Part shown: piece by piece, positions 1 through 8,132 of the stretch | Numbering within the stretch: the stretch's first letter is position 1 | Layout of the letters: each line of letters opens with the position of its first letter | From: Flavobacterium solisilvae | GTDB taxonomy: Bacteria; Bacteroidota; Bacteroidia; Flavobacteriales; Flavobacteriaceae | Assembly (NCBI RefSeq): GCF_012911605.1 | Contig: NZ_JAAMPT010000200.1 | Coordinates: forward strand, 23,690-87,689 | Direction: 5' to 3' | DNA length: 64,000 bases | Notes under the pieces: generated by a model | The model's database searches: none | What the model saw: only the letters and a program-made list of their open reading frames with translations | Told to the model about the DNA's origin: nothing | Made by a program: the position numbers and the translations under genes

Positions 1-225
1 AAGCGAAATTTGTATTGACTTTGATGGATCGTCCGATTGAATTGCGGTAACTATATAATCGGAATACTCATCATATTCTTCTTCAGTTACAGTAACGTTT
101 ATAAATTTCTTAGAAACACCATCAATTTTTGCCGAAAGTCCAGTTTCGGGTTTGTCATCGCTAGAACACGAACTAATGCCAACAGCAACGACAATAAGTG
201 TTAAAAGGGTTAAAAATTTTCTCAT
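1..225 (-). CDS. Lipoprotein, N-terminal part (cut by window edge)
   Basis: The reading frame starts at an ATG at 225 and is open to the left edge, so only 75 residues are visible. The N-terminus is a bacterial lipoprotein signal: Met-Arg-Lys, a hydrophobic run, then Cys near residue 20 followed by Ser-Ser-Asp-Asp, as in many Bacteroidota surface lipoproteins. The rest of the visible part is polar and matches no family that I recognise. It was too short for the usual ORF length filter at this edge. The function cannot be stated; export and lipidation are inferred from the signal alone. Confidence 0.7.
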   Translation of the reverse strand, partial: MRKFLTLLTLIVVAVGISSCSSDDKPETGLSAKIDGVSKKFINVTVTEEEYDEYSDYIVTAIQSDDPSKSIQISL

Positions 226-322
226 TTTGTTTGTTTTGTGGGTTTCTACAAATTTAAAATTTTTTTTAAAATTTTACACAAATATAAACTAATATGTTAA
301 AACTTTATTGTTATCTAAAATG

Positions 323-391
323 ACACACGGATTTTAAGGATTAAACAGATTGACACAGATTAAATCCGTTGAATCTGTGTTAATCTGTGGC
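323..391. repeat. Intergenic inverted repeat
   Basis: The arm at 344-361 and the arm at 372-390 form a long imperfect palindrome built on ACAGATT/AATCTGT words. It lies between two divergent genes. Similar palindromes with 'aatctgtgttaatctgtgg' are, from memory, common between genes in flavobacteria. The role is unknown. Confidence 0.7.
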
Positions 392-457
392 AAATAATCA
401 AACATCTCCTAGAATAAATCATTATTTAGAATTATTGTATTTGCTTATCTTTACGCC

Positions 458-1009
458 ATGAAACACCTAGCACTTCTCCGCGGCATCAATGTATCGGGAC
501 ACAACATGATAAAAATGGAAGCATTGAAAAATATGCTGGAAAACATGGGTTTTACTGGCGTGGAAACCTATATTCAAAGTGGAAATGTGTTTGTTACTAG
601 TGAAGAAGAAAATGGTTCGGCAGTTGGTTTTAAAATCAAACAAGAAATTTATAAAGTTTTTGGACACGATGTTCCAGTGATTGTGGTTACTAAAAACGAC
701 TTGGAATTGTGTTTTACAAACAATCCGTTTTTAAAGGAAAAGGAAGTTGATATCAAGAAATTATACGTTGCTTTTATTTCTAAAGAATTACCGAGTTCTG
801 CCATCAATGAGTTAAAAATAAGTCAATTCAAACCTGATGAAGCCGTGATTGATGGCAACAGAATTTTTATAAAATATGCTGTTGGCGCGGGAAAAACGCG
901 CTTGGACCAAAAGTATATTGAGAAAAAATTAAACGTAACAGCAACCATGCGAAACTATAACACGGTGAGCAAATTATTGGAAATGTATCAAGAGAGAATT
1001 GAACAATAA
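458..1009 (+). CDS. DUF1697 domain protein
   Basis: This 183-residue protein has the features of the DUF1697 family along its whole length: an N-terminal ALLRGINV motif, a YIQSGNVFV motif near residue 40 and an NPF motif near residue 90. The length is normal for the family, which is small, cytosolic and functionally uncharacterised. The ATG at 458 directly precedes the family's conserved N-terminus, so the start is secure. It is followed 33 bp later by a DUF1003 gene on the same strand, and the two may be co-transcribed. No catalytic role can be assigned from the sequence. Confidence 0.85.
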   Translation: MKHLALLRGINVSGHNMIKMEALKNMLENMGFTGVETYIQSGNVFVTSEEENGSAVGFKIKQEIYKVFGHDVPVIVVTKNDLELCFTNNPFLKEKEVDIKKLYVAFISKELPSSAINELKISQFKPDEAVIDGNRIFIKYAVGAGKTRLDQKYIEKKLNVTATMRNYNTVSKLLEMYQERIEQ

Positions 1010-1042
1010 ATTGTAAATTAGCCAATAAATACACAAAAAAAC

Positions 1043-1744
1043 ATGGGTGGTAAAAGCACTTTTAAAAGTTCTATTTCGGGCATTGAGTTTCCTGAGCACG
1101 ACAGAGTTTGGGGAAAATCCATCAGAGCAACTATTTTTGATTTGATAAAAAGTGATTATCCTAATTTTGATGCAAAAGAATGTATTTCTGTTAGTGAGCT
1201 TAACTATTACAGAGAAAAATATATTTCAAAATTTCTCCAAACCGAAGTCAAAGAGCTTACTGATTTGCAGAAAAATGTAATTCATTCATTATCTGATGAT
1301 ACTTCTTTTGTTTCCAAAGTAGAAGATAATGAAGAAAACCGTACCATAGGACAAATTGTGGCCGATAAAGTAGCGGCATTTGGCGGAAGCTGGACTTTTA
1401 TTATTTCCTTTTTCATCTTTTTGCTTCTTTGGATTGGAGCAAATGTTTTTATATTGATGAACAAAGGTTTTGATCCTTATCCTTTTATATTGCTCAATTT
1501 GATTTTGTCTTGTGTGGCAGCTTTACAAGCACCGGTTATTATGATGAGCCAAAATCGCCAGGAAGAAAAAGACCGAGAAAGAGCAAAAAAAGATTATATG
1601 ATTAATTTGAAATCTGAATTGGAAATTAGAATGCTTGATGAAAAATTGGATCATTTGATAATGCATCAGCAACAAGAGTTAATTGAAATTCAAAAAGTTC
1701 AAATTGAAATGATGAATGATATACTAGAAAGAATGAAGAAGTAA
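1043..1744 (+). CDS. DUF1003 family membrane protein
   Basis: The 233-residue protein contains the DUF1003 core: two transmembrane segments at about residues 112-135 and 143-168 around a DPYPFILLN motif, followed by an AALQAP...MSQNRQ motif and a long charged, probably coiled-coil C-terminal tail (about 170-233). An N-terminal region of about 80 residues precedes the core. The family is an inner-membrane protein of unknown function; some homologues are annotated as cyclic-nucleotide-binding-like, which I do not see here. It lies just downstream of the DUF1697 gene. Confidence 0.85.
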   Translation: MGGKSTFKSSISGIEFPEHDRVWGKSIRATIFDLIKSDYPNFDAKECISVSELNYYREKYISKFLQTEVKELTDLQKNVIHSLSDDTSFVSKVEDNEENRTIGQIVADKVAAFGGSWTFIISFFIFLLLWIGANVFILMNKGFDPYPFILLNLILSCVAALQAPVIMMSQNRQEEKDRERAKKDYMINLKSELEIRMLDEKLDHLIMHQQQELIEIQKVQIEMMNDILERMKK

Positions 1745-1864
1745 AAAAGTTAAAGCAATATCGAATTTTAAATTGGCATTTAATTTTACTACTTTTGTTA
1801 TCAAGGGATGATTTCTCTCCATTAAGAAGGAATTGATATTACAGAATTAAAATTACAAAAAACA

Positions 1865-3109
1865 ATGTCAGTTTTAGAAAAATTAACTTCCGCCGATGCT
1901 ATTGCATTAGAAGACAAATATGGTGCGCACAATTATCATCCGCTACCAGTAGTATTGAGTAGAGGTGAAGGTGTGTATGTTTGGGATGTTGAAGGAAAGA
2001 AATACTACGATTTTCTTTCGGCTTATTCGGCAGTAAATCAAGGTCATTGCCATCCAAAAATTGTTGGAGCTATGATTAATCAAGCACAAACGTTAACCTT
2101 AACTTCTCGTGCTTTTTACAACGACAAACTTGGTGTTTATGAAGAATTCATCACAAACTATTTTGGTTTTGACAAAGTTCTTCCAATGAATACTGGAGCA
2201 GAAGCAGTAGAAACGGCTTTGAAAATCTCCAGAAAATGGGCGTATGAGAAGAAAGGAATTCAGGAAAACCAAGCACAAATCATTGTTTGTGAAGGTAATT
2301 TCCACGGAAGAACAACCACTATCATTTCGTTTTCTAATGATGAAAATGCTAGAAAGAATTTTGGTCCATACACCGAAGGATTTATAAGAATTCCATATAA
2401 TGACATCGATGCTCTAGAAAAAGCACTTCAATCGTCAAACAATATTGCCGGATTTTTAGTTGAACCTATTCAAGGTGAAGCTGGCGTTTATGTTCCAAAT
2501 GATGGTTATTTGGCAAAAGCAAAAGCATTGTGTGAAGCGAATAACGTTTTATTCATTGCCGATGAAGTTCAAACAGGAATTGCTCGTACTGGAAAATTAT
2601 TAGCCGTTCATCACGAAAATGTGCAACCTGATGTTTTAATTTTAGGGAAAGCCGTTTCTGGTGGCGTTTATCCAGTTTCTGCCGTTTTGGCCAATGACGA
2701 AATCATGAATGTGATTAAACCAGGACAACACGGTTCAACTTTTGGTGGAAATCCAGTTGCGGCTGCAGTTGCCATTGCGGCATTGGAAGTTGTAAAAGAT
2801 GAAAACCTTGCTGAAAACGCAGAACGATTAGGAGCAATTTTCAGAGAAAAAATAGGAGAGTTTGTTACTAATTCAAACATTGCAACGCTTGTTCGCGGAA
2901 AAGGTTTGTTGAATGCCATTGTGATTAACGATACTGAAGAAAGCGATACGGCTTGGAATATCTGTATGAAATTAGCAGAGAATGGTTTACTAGCAAAACC
3001 AACGCATGGAAACATTATTCGTTTTGCTCCGCCATTAGTTATGAACGAGGAACAATTACTTGATTGTGTTTCGATTATCATTAATACGTTAAAGGAATTT
3101 GAGAAGTAA
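1865..3109 (+). CDS. rocD: Ornithine-oxo-acid transaminase
   Basis: This 414-residue class III PLP-dependent aminotransferase is full length for RocD. It converts ornithine and 2-oxoglutarate to glutamate semialdehyde and glutamate, linking arginine and proline metabolism in the cytosol. Visible motifs are the [12 protein letters not shown] segment, FHGRTT, the DEVQTG motif and the PLP-lysine in [13 protein letters not shown]. The [11 protein letters not shown] segment near residue 60 is typical of ornithine rather than acetylornithine transaminases. It has its own promoter space of 120 bp and is followed by a strong hairpin terminator, so it is probably monocistronic. Confidence 0.92.
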   Translation: MSVLEKLTSADAIALEDKYGAHNYHPLPVVLSRGEGVYVWDVEGKKYYDFLSAYSAVNQGHCHPKIVGAMINQAQTLTLTSRAFYNDKLGVYEEFITNYFGFDKVLPMNTGAEAVETALKISRKWAYEKKGIQENQAQIIVCEGNFHGRTTTIISFSNDENARKNFGPYTEGFIRIPYNDIDALEKALQSSNNIAGFLVEPIQGEAGVYVPNDGYLAKAKALCEANNVLFIADEVQTGIARTGKLLAVHHENVQPDVLILGKAVSGGVYPVSAVLANDEIMNVIKPGQHGSTFGGNPVAAAVAIAALEVVKDENLAENAERLGAIFREKIGEFVTNSNIATLVRGKGLLNAIVINDTEESDTAWNICMKLAENGLLAKPTHGNIIRFAPPLVMNEEQLLDCVSIIINTLKEFEK

Positions 3110-3133
3110 AAACTCAAATTCATTAGAAATAAT

Positions 3134-3167
3134 AAAACCGTCTCGTTATAACAACAAGACGGTTTTT
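3134..3167. terminator. Rho-independent terminator after rocD
   Basis: A perfect 10-bp stem (3134-3143 with 3157-3166) with a GACGG core is followed by a T run. It also has an A run on the other side, so it can serve the convergent gene that ends at 3191. Confidence 0.88.
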
Positions 3168-3190
3168 CTTTAGGGTTAAAATTGAAAATA

Positions 3191-3544
3191 CTATTTGTTT
3201 TGCATTTGTCTAATTAACTCCATAAGTTGCTGTTGTTGCTCAACATCTTTTCCAGTAACTTTCATGTAGATATAATAAATTAAAGACAATACACTTAGTG
3301 CTAAACCTACATAATTCACGATTTTCCATGTGTTTAAACTTCCGCTAATGTATTGCTCTGGATTTTCTGCGTATATTTTTTCTGCTTTATTTGCTAAAAA
3401 AATTCCTATTCCAGATAAAATAACTCCTAGAATTCCACTAGTACAACAACAACCTACATACGATAATATTCCTAAAATCATTACAGCTTGTTCGTTGGGA
3501 AGCTTTTGTTTACCTTCAAAATTGTTAAAGTTTGATTGTTCCAT
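3191..3544 (-). CDS. CCC-motif membrane protein (DUF4190-like)
   Basis: This small membrane protein (117 residues) has two predicted transmembrane segments. The first contains a striking Cys-Cys-Cys run (VGCCCTSG, about residue 30), the hallmark of the Bacteroidota 'CCC motif' membrane protein family. The N-terminus is polar with an NEQA(V)MILGILS start of the first helix, and the C-terminus is Gln-rich. The gene is followed 16 bp downstream by a DUF2752 gene on the same strand, with which it is usually paired in this phylum as I recall. The function is unknown. Confidence 0.8.
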   Translation of the reverse strand: MEQSNFNNFEGKQKLPNEQAVMILGILSYVGCCCTSGILGVILSGIGIFLANKAEKIYAENPEQYISGSLNTWKIVNYVGLALSVLSLIYYIYMKVTGKDVEQQQQLMELIRQMQNK

Positions 3545-3560
3545 AAAATAAAAGATATAG

Positions 3561-3839
3561 TTAATAATTGGTTACACGATAAAAATAGGAAACAACCATA
3601 ATTACAGCATTGGTTACAGCTAAACCAATAATTGCTTTTTGGTAGTTTCGAGATTTGTCAATAAAATGAAGTGCTAAAACAATAAAAAATAAAAGCGTTG
3701 TAAAAATGGCAGGAAACATATTAAAAGCGCCAACAAAATCGCCTTTGAGTAAAAGCATCAATGAACGCTGTGTTCCACAACCGAAACATTCGATGCCAAA
3801 AAGTTTTTTGTTCATGCAAGGCAACATATATTCTTCCAT
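3561..3839 (-). CDS. DUF2752 family membrane protein
   Basis: This 92-residue protein matches DUF2752: an N-terminal MLPC...K..FGIECFGCGTQRS block with conserved cysteines, then two transmembrane helices at about residues 38-58 and 66-85. The gene lies upstream of the CCC-motif gene on the same strand, and the two probably form a small operon. The conserved Cys pattern hints at metal binding or disulphide formation, but no function is established for the family. Confidence 0.82.
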   Translation of the reverse strand: MEEYMLPCMNKKLFGIECFGCGTQRSLMLLLKGDFVGAFNMFPAIFTTLLFFIVLALHFIDKSRNYQKAIIGLAVTNAVIMVVSYFYRVTNY

Positions 3840-3937
3840 TGCTACTTTCTTTTAAAGAAAGAACAAGTTTACAAATTATTTTTTCAATAAAAAATGGTAT
3901 CGCTGTAAAGTTTCTTATTTTTGAAATAAAAAAAAGC

Positions 3938-4477
3938 ATGTTTCAAGTTGGTGATAAAGTTTCAGTTTTAGATGATGATATCGATGGAGTAGTGGTTTCT
4001 ATTAAAAATCAAGAAGTTACTATTGATACTTCGGATGGATTTTTGTTGACTTTTCAAGCAAATGAATTAATTAAAATTGGAAATTCAGCAGAAATTGATT
4101 TTAATTTCAGCAAAGCCAAAGTTATTAGCGAAAAAGAAATTCCAAAGCCAAACTATATCAATAAGGAGAAAAAATCCAAAAAGGAAGTTCCTGTTCCTGA
4201 TTTTGATTTACACATTGAAAAATTAGTGAAAAACTATAAATCAATGAGTAACTATGAAATTTTAACCATTCAAACGGAAACTGCTAAAAAGCATATCGAT
4301 TTTGCTATCAGAAACCGAATTCCAAAAATTGTTCTAATTCACGGTGTTGGCGATGGTGTTCTTAAATCGGAAATTAATTTTATGCTTGGTCGATATGATG
4401 GTGTTACGTTTCAAGATGCTAATTATCAAAAATATGGTCTTGGCGCAACAGAAGTGTATTTCAAGCAAAACAAATAA
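3938..4477 (+). CDS. Smr-domain protein (DUF2027/MutS2-like C-terminal domain)
   Basis: I place the start at the ATG at 3938, giving 179 residues. The open frame extends further upstream, but it then overlaps the divergent DUF2752 gene and shows no family similarity. Residues 1-60 form a small beta-rich domain (MFQVGDKVSVLDD). The C-terminal part is an Smr domain, with the DLHIEKL and HGVGDGVL motifs and the YGLGATEVYF end. Smr domains act as nucleases or nucleic-acid binders and are found at the end of MutS2, but the MutS ATPase parts are absent here. A terminator follows immediately. Confidence 0.82.
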   Translation: MFQVGDKVSVLDDDIDGVVVSIKNQEVTIDTSDGFLLTFQANELIKIGNSAEIDFNFSKAKVISEKEIPKPNYINKEKKSKKEVPVPDFDLHIEKLVKNYKSMSNYEILTIQTETAKKHIDFAIRNRIPKIVLIHGVGDGVLKSEINFMLGRYDGVTFQDANYQKYGLGATEVYFKQNK

Positions 4478-4480
4478 AAA

Positions 4481-4506
4481 AAATCCCGAGTACCAATCGG
4501 GATTTT
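4481..4506 (+). terminator. Terminator after the Smr gene
   Basis: The stem AAATCCCGA (4481-4489) pairs with TCGGGATTT (4497-4505), followed by T residues. It begins within 4 bp of the stop codon. Confidence 0.85.
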
Positions 4507-4549
4507 CATTTTCCAAAAACTAACTAATTATAATAAATTAAATTTATCC

Positions 4550-4900
4550 TTAAGCTACGCTGCTTTCTTGACCAACGATTTTTTTCAATACTGTTTTGAT
4601 TAATACTTTGTTAGTAGTAATTCCAGAGTTGATTAATTGTTTTCTACCAAATGATAAAGTAGCTGGTTTATCATTTGAAGTTTTGTTTACACTTCCAACG
4701 AACCAAACCGCAAATTCAGTAGTTGTTGCAGCAACAGAATTTTCAGTAGAAACCATTTCTGTAGTTGGTTCAACAATAGAAACTTCATTTTTAGTTTCTT
4801 GACCAAATACAGTTGAAGTTGATAAAAACATAACTACAAATAAAACAAATAAAGTAACGATTGAGTTTCTTTTTGAAGTATTTGTGTTTGTTGTTGTCAT
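4550..4900 (-). CDS. Small secreted protein, unknown
   Basis: The predicted protein has 116 residues. An N-terminal signal peptide is clear: a charged, Asn/Thr-rich leader, a hydrophobic stretch (VTLFVLFVVMFLSTSTVFG) and a likely cleavage site after Gly or Gln. The mature part of about 80 residues is rich in Thr, Val and Lys and contains no Cys. I do not recognise a family. The gene is convergent with the Smr gene and divergent from the STAS-like gene. Export is inferred from the leader; the function is unknown. Confidence 0.65.
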   Translation of the reverse strand: MTTTNTNTSKRNSIVTLFVLFVVMFLSTSTVFGQETKNEVSIVEPTTEMVSTENSVAATTTEFAVWFVGSVNKTSNDKPATLSFGRKQLINSGITTNKVLIKTVLKKIVGQESSVA

Positions 4901-5194
4901 ATCTTTTGTTTTAGTTTCTGTTTTAATTCTGAACCAAAACTACGTCGATGATGCAACGAGGTGAAAATTTTTCGATAATTAACTCTAAAAGTCGTTTAAA
5001 CGACAAAATCAACAATATCAAGGGTTTTGAGCGTTTTTTTAGTGCAGTTCATCTATAAAATGTTAAAAAAACGTGTATTTCATCGGTGAAATTCCAATAA
5101 TTTCTATGAACTGCGCAAATCAAAATAGAAACTACTTTTAAAAACATAGAAAATGGTATTTTCTTAGTAAATTGCGTCATAATATATTTGTCAC

Positions 5195-5527
5195 ATGAAA
5201 GTAGATCAAAAAGGACACACCACTACTATAAAGAATACGCAGTATAAAACCGCTGAATTCATAACTAAACTTACGCATGAATACAACAGCTTTAAAAATC
5301 AAAACCTTATAATTGATTTATCGACTGATAAAGAAATTGTTATGGAAGATGTAAAATCGTTTTCAGAATTAATAAAGAAACACAAAAAGAATAAAAAATC
5401 ATTCGTATTAGTAACCGATTCTATTGATTTCAACAAAGTTCCAAGCAGTATAACATTAGTTCCAACGCTTCTTGAAGCTCACGATATAATTGAAATGGAA
5501 GAAATAGAACGCGATTTAGGTTTCTAA
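5195..5527 (+). CDS. STAS-like small protein upstream of RNase Z
   Basis: This 110-residue cytosolic protein has alternating beta/alpha segments (NLIIDLSTD, VKSFSELIKKHKKNKKSFVLVTDS, TLVPTLLEAHDIIEMEEIER) that resemble the STAS fold of anti-anti-sigma factors. I do not see a clear phospho-serine motif. It ends 9 bp before the RNase Z gene, so the two are very likely co-transcribed and possibly translationally coupled. Flavobacterial databases, as I recall, often carry this small protein under the name of its neighbour, which would be a misannotation. A TATATTTG box ends 4 bp before the ATG, so the message could be nearly leaderless. Confidence 0.7.
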   Translation: MKVDQKGHTTTIKNTQYKTAEFITKLTHEYNSFKNQNLIIDLSTDKEIVMEDVKSFSELIKKHKKNKKSFVLVTDSIDFNKVPSSITLVPTLLEAHDIIEMEEIERDLGF

Positions 5528-5536
5528 AAAACAACC

Positions 5537-6445
5537 ATGAAGTTAACAATATTAGGTTGCTATGCGGCAACACCACGAACCATTACCAATCCAACATCGC
5601 AGGTTTTAGAAATTAAAAACCGAATGTTTCTTATCGATTGTGGCGAAGGAACTCAAGTGCAACTTCGCAAAAACAAAATCAAATTCTCATCCATTAATCA
5701 TATATTTATTTCCCATCTTCATGGCGATCATTTCTATGGATTAGTAGGTTTGATTTCAACGTTTATGCTACTAAATCGTCAAACCGATTTGCACATTCAC
5801 GGACCAAAAGGCATCAAAGAAATCATTTTATTGCAACTAAAATATTCTAATTCTTATACTGGTTACAATTTATATTTCCACGAATTAAGCGCTACCAAAA
5901 GCGAAATCATTTTTGAAGACGAAAAAGTAATCGTAAAAACCATTCCGCTAAAACACCGAATTTATACCAACGGATTTTTATTTCAGGAAAAAATTGGTGA
6001 ACGAAAACTAAACATTGACGAAGTTCAAAAACACAACATCGAAACCTGTTATTTTCAAAACATAAAAAACGGAAAAGACATTACGCTCGACAACGGAACG
6101 ATTATACCTAATGCCAAATTGACTTTTGATCCGCCAAAACCAAAAAGTTATGCCTTTTGTAGCGATACGATGTATGACGAAACTATAATTCCGATAATTC
6201 AAAACGCTGATATTCTGTATCACGAAACCACTTTTCTTGAAACCGAAGCTGATAAAGCCCAAAAAACTATGCACAGCACCGCAAAAGAAGCCGCAAAAAT
6301 TGCCCAACTTGCCAATATAAAACATTTGATTTTAGGACATTACAGCACGCGATATGACAATATTGAACTGTTTAAAGAAGAAGCACAAACCATTTTTGAA
6401 AATGTAACATTAGCAGACGACGGAAAAACATTTGATTTCAATTAA
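5537..6445 (+). CDS. rnz: Ribonuclease Z (tRNA 3' endonuclease)
   Basis: The 302-residue protein is a complete metallo-beta-lactamase-fold tRNase Z of the short form. It cuts the 3' trailer from tRNA precursors. Residues that show this are the zinc motif SHLHGDHFYGL near residue 60, the preceding GEGTQVQLRK, the SDTMYD motif near residue 212 and the C-terminal LILGHYSTRY with a metal-binding His. The start is fixed by the conserved LTILGCYAATP N-terminus. It follows the STAS-like gene by 9 bp and precedes pdxH by 200 bp of repeat DNA. Confidence 0.93.
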   Translation: MKLTILGCYAATPRTITNPTSQVLEIKNRMFLIDCGEGTQVQLRKNKIKFSSINHIFISHLHGDHFYGLVGLISTFMLLNRQTDLHIHGPKGIKEIILLQLKYSNSYTGYNLYFHELSATKSEIIFEDEKVIVKTIPLKHRIYTNGFLFQEKIGERKLNIDEVQKHNIETCYFQNIKNGKDITLDNGTIIPNAKLTFDPPKPKSYAFCSDTMYDETIIPIIQNADILYHETTFLETEADKAQKTMHSTAKEAAKIAQLANIKHLILGHYSTRYDNIELFKEEAQTIFENVTLADDGKTFDFN

Positions 6446-6449
6446 TTCA

Positions 6450-6588
6450 TTTTGAAGCGAATCGTTCGAACTTTTTTGTAAACGTAATTCCTGCTGTTCG
6501 TTTCAATCTGTCATTGCGAGGAACGAAGCAATCTCATAATCAAACCTTGGAGAAGCAATGACAGGATTTTCACTTCCATCAGGGCTAG
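6450..6588. repeat. Composite REP-like element (one palindrome inside another)
   Basis: The outer arms CCTGCTGTTCG (6490-6500) and CTTCCATCAGGGCTA (6573-6587) are the arms of the repeat also found at 45162, 59933 and 63460. Where those copies have a short hairpin, this one holds a different palindrome, with CTGTCATTGC at 6508-6517 and GCAATGACAG at 6555-6564 enclosing GAGGAACGAAGCAATC. The inner repeat recurs as a half copy at 37309. Confidence 0.8.
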
Positions 6589-6648
6589 TTGAAAAACCAT
6601 TTTATAATCAGGAAACTTAGTAACTTAGCAACATCAAATCATAAGTCA

Positions 6649-7293
6649 ATGAAAGATTTAAGCAACTATAGAAAATCATACGAAAAGAGCGAACTTCTTG
6701 AAACTAATATTCCCGAAGATCCAATCAATCTTTTCAACCGTTGGTTTCACGAAACCGAAGATTTTAGCAACATAGAAGAAGTCAACGCCATGACGGTTTC
6801 AACCATTGGTTTAGACGGATTTCCAAAAAGTAGAGTAGTGCTACTTAAAAAATTCAACGAAGAAGGTTTTATTTTCTACACTAATTATAATTCCGAAAAA
6901 GGAAAAGCAATACTAAACAACCCAAACGTTTGTTTGTCTTTTTTTTGGCACAGTATGGAACGACAAATTATTATTAAAGGTATCGCCGAAAAAACATCAG
7001 CAACAATTTCCGATAATTATTTTGCTTCTCGACCAGATGGAAGTAAACTTGGCGCAATAGTTTCGCCACAAAGTGAAGTCATTCCATCCAGAGAATTTTT
7101 AGACACAAAATTAAAAGAGTTAGAAAAGGAATTTGAAAGTAAAGAAATACCAAGACCAGAAAATTGGGGTGGATTTTTAATTCGACCGATAGAAGTAGAG
7201 TTTTGGCAAGGAAGAGCAAATCGACTTCACGATCGAATTAGATATAAACTCGAAGACAATTTCAATTGGAAAATTGATCGATTATCTCCTTAA
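6649..7293 (+). CDS. pdxH: Pyridoxamine 5'-phosphate oxidase
   Basis: PdxH oxidises pyridoxamine or pyridoxine 5'-phosphate to pyridoxal 5'-phosphate with FMN. I choose the ATG at 6649, which gives 214 residues and the family's usual beginning (MKDLSNYRKSYEK). The longer open frame starts at a TTG inside a repeat. Motifs include the PLFNRWFHET-like segment, RVVLLKKFNEEGF.FYTNYNSEKG (FMN site), FFWHSMERQI, the SPQSEVI motif and the C-terminal FWQGRANRLHDR...W...RLSP signature. A terminator follows directly. Confidence 0.93.
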   Translation: MKDLSNYRKSYEKSELLETNIPEDPINLFNRWFHETEDFSNIEEVNAMTVSTIGLDGFPKSRVVLLKKFNEEGFIFYTNYNSEKGKAILNNPNVCLSFFWHSMERQIIIKGIAEKTSATISDNYFASRPDGSKLGAIVSPQSEVIPSREFLDTKLKELEKEFESKEIPRPENWGGFLIRPIEVEFWQGRANRLHDRIRYKLEDNFNWKIDRLSP

Positions 7294-7302
7294 AATGAAA
7301 TC

Positions 7303-7327
7303 AAACCACTTTTTAAGTGGTTTTTTT
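7303..7327 (+). terminator. Terminator after pdxH
   Basis: The stem AAACCACTT (7303-7311) pairs with AAGTGGTTT (7315-7323) over a three-base loop and runs into a T tract. Confidence 0.88.
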
Positions 7328-7403
7328 AATTTTTGCTACTAATGAATGTATGCGTTTTTCATTTAATTTGTAAGTTTATTATATCTTAAAAGTATTAAAT
7401 TGT

Positions 7404-7438
7404 GCATTTAATCGATTTTATTTGTATTTTAAACGATA
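7404..7438 (+). promoter_or_regulatory. Bipartite upstream motif, CAP lipoprotein copy
   Basis: Block 1 is GCATTTAATCGATTTTA (7404-7420) and block 2 is TTTTAAACGATA (7427-7438). The same two blocks in the same order occur upstream of the DUF4832 gene (10980-11023) and of pelF (22836-22801 on the minus strand). Block 1 starts 159 bp before the ATG. It is a candidate binding site for a shared regulator; this is inferred from the three-way similarity only. Confidence 0.5.
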
Positions 7439-7453
7439 ATTGATGTAAGTTTG
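7421..7453 (+). promoter_or_regulatory. Candidate promoter of the CAP lipoprotein gene
   Basis: TTTG at 7421-7424 and TAAGTTTG at 7446-7453 are 21 bp apart, which fits the Bacteroidota -33/-7 consensus. This predicts a 5' leader of about 100 nt before the ATG at 7563. Confidence 0.5.
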
Positions 7454-7562
7454 ACATACCAAATCTACAACAACACGTTCTTACAATAAAAATTTAAAGA
7501 TTAGATTATTTTAAAGTGTTTGCCCCAACATCTACTTTATTAAACTTAACCTACTAACTACT

Positions 7563-8063
7563 ATGAAATCAAAAATGTTTAGAGCATTGTTGATATTATC
7601 AATTGTGTTCACTACCGTATCTTGTTCATCAGACTCATCTGAAGAAGTTTCAACTCAAGAAGCTGTTGAAGTAAACTATGCTTACAATCAGACTGAATCA
7701 AGAATTGTGGAATTAATCAATAATCATAGAGAAAGCATAGGATTAAATCCATTAGAAGTTATCAATTACATTTCTATAAAATCAGAAGGTCACAACGAGT
7801 ACATGATTGAAAAACAATCTATCAGTCATGACGGTTTTCAACAGCGTTCTCAAAATATTATTCAGGTTTTAGGAGCTGAAAAAGTAGCTGAAAATGTTGC
7901 TTACAACTATGCTACAGCAGAAAGTGTTGTTGCCGCTTGGAAAAATAGTCCTGGACACAGAGCTAATATAGAAGGTGATTTTACACACTTTGGAATATCT
8001 GTTTCAGTAGATGAAGCAACTGGAAAAAAATATTACACGAATATATTCATGAAAGAAAAATAG
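7563..8063 (+). CDS. CAP-domain (SCP-like) lipoprotein
   Basis: This 166-residue protein has a lipoprotein signal peptide with the lipobox TVSC (Cys at about residue 21), a short acidic linker, and a CAP/SCP domain from about residue 45 to the end. The conserved features are RIVELINNHRESIGL, SISHDGF, AENVAYN, a SVVAAWKNSPGHRANI block with the family His, and the final FGISVS...YYTNIF strand. CAP domains of bacteria are extracytoplasmic; some bind lipids or cell-wall material. The gene has its own promoter and terminator. Its upstream motif is shared with the pel operon and the DUF4832 gene. Confidence 0.88.
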   Translation: MKSKMFRALLILSIVFTTVSCSSDSSEEVSTQEAVEVNYAYNQTESRIVELINNHRESIGLNPLEVINYISIKSEGHNEYMIEKQSISHDGFQQRSQNIIQVLGAEKVAENVAYNYATAESVVAAWKNSPGHRANIEGDFTHFGISVSVDEATGKKYYTNIFMKEK

Positions 8064-8102
8064 TTTGATTATTGTTTTGTTTGATTTTGACAGATCACTT
8101 TA

Positions 8103-8132
8103 AAAACTCATCCATAAACGGTGAGTTTTTTT
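8103..8132 (+). terminator. Terminator between convergent genes
   Basis: AAAACTCA (8103-8110) pairs with TGAGTTTT (8122-8129), followed by T residues. It lies between the CAP gene and the convergent exonuclease-fold gene. Confidence 0.8.

Noticed and set aside
3761..3937. Longer N-terminus for the Smr-domain protein
   Set aside because: The extra 59 codons overlap the divergent DUF2752 gene and show no similarity to the family. The ATG at 3938 precedes the conserved MFQVGDKV.
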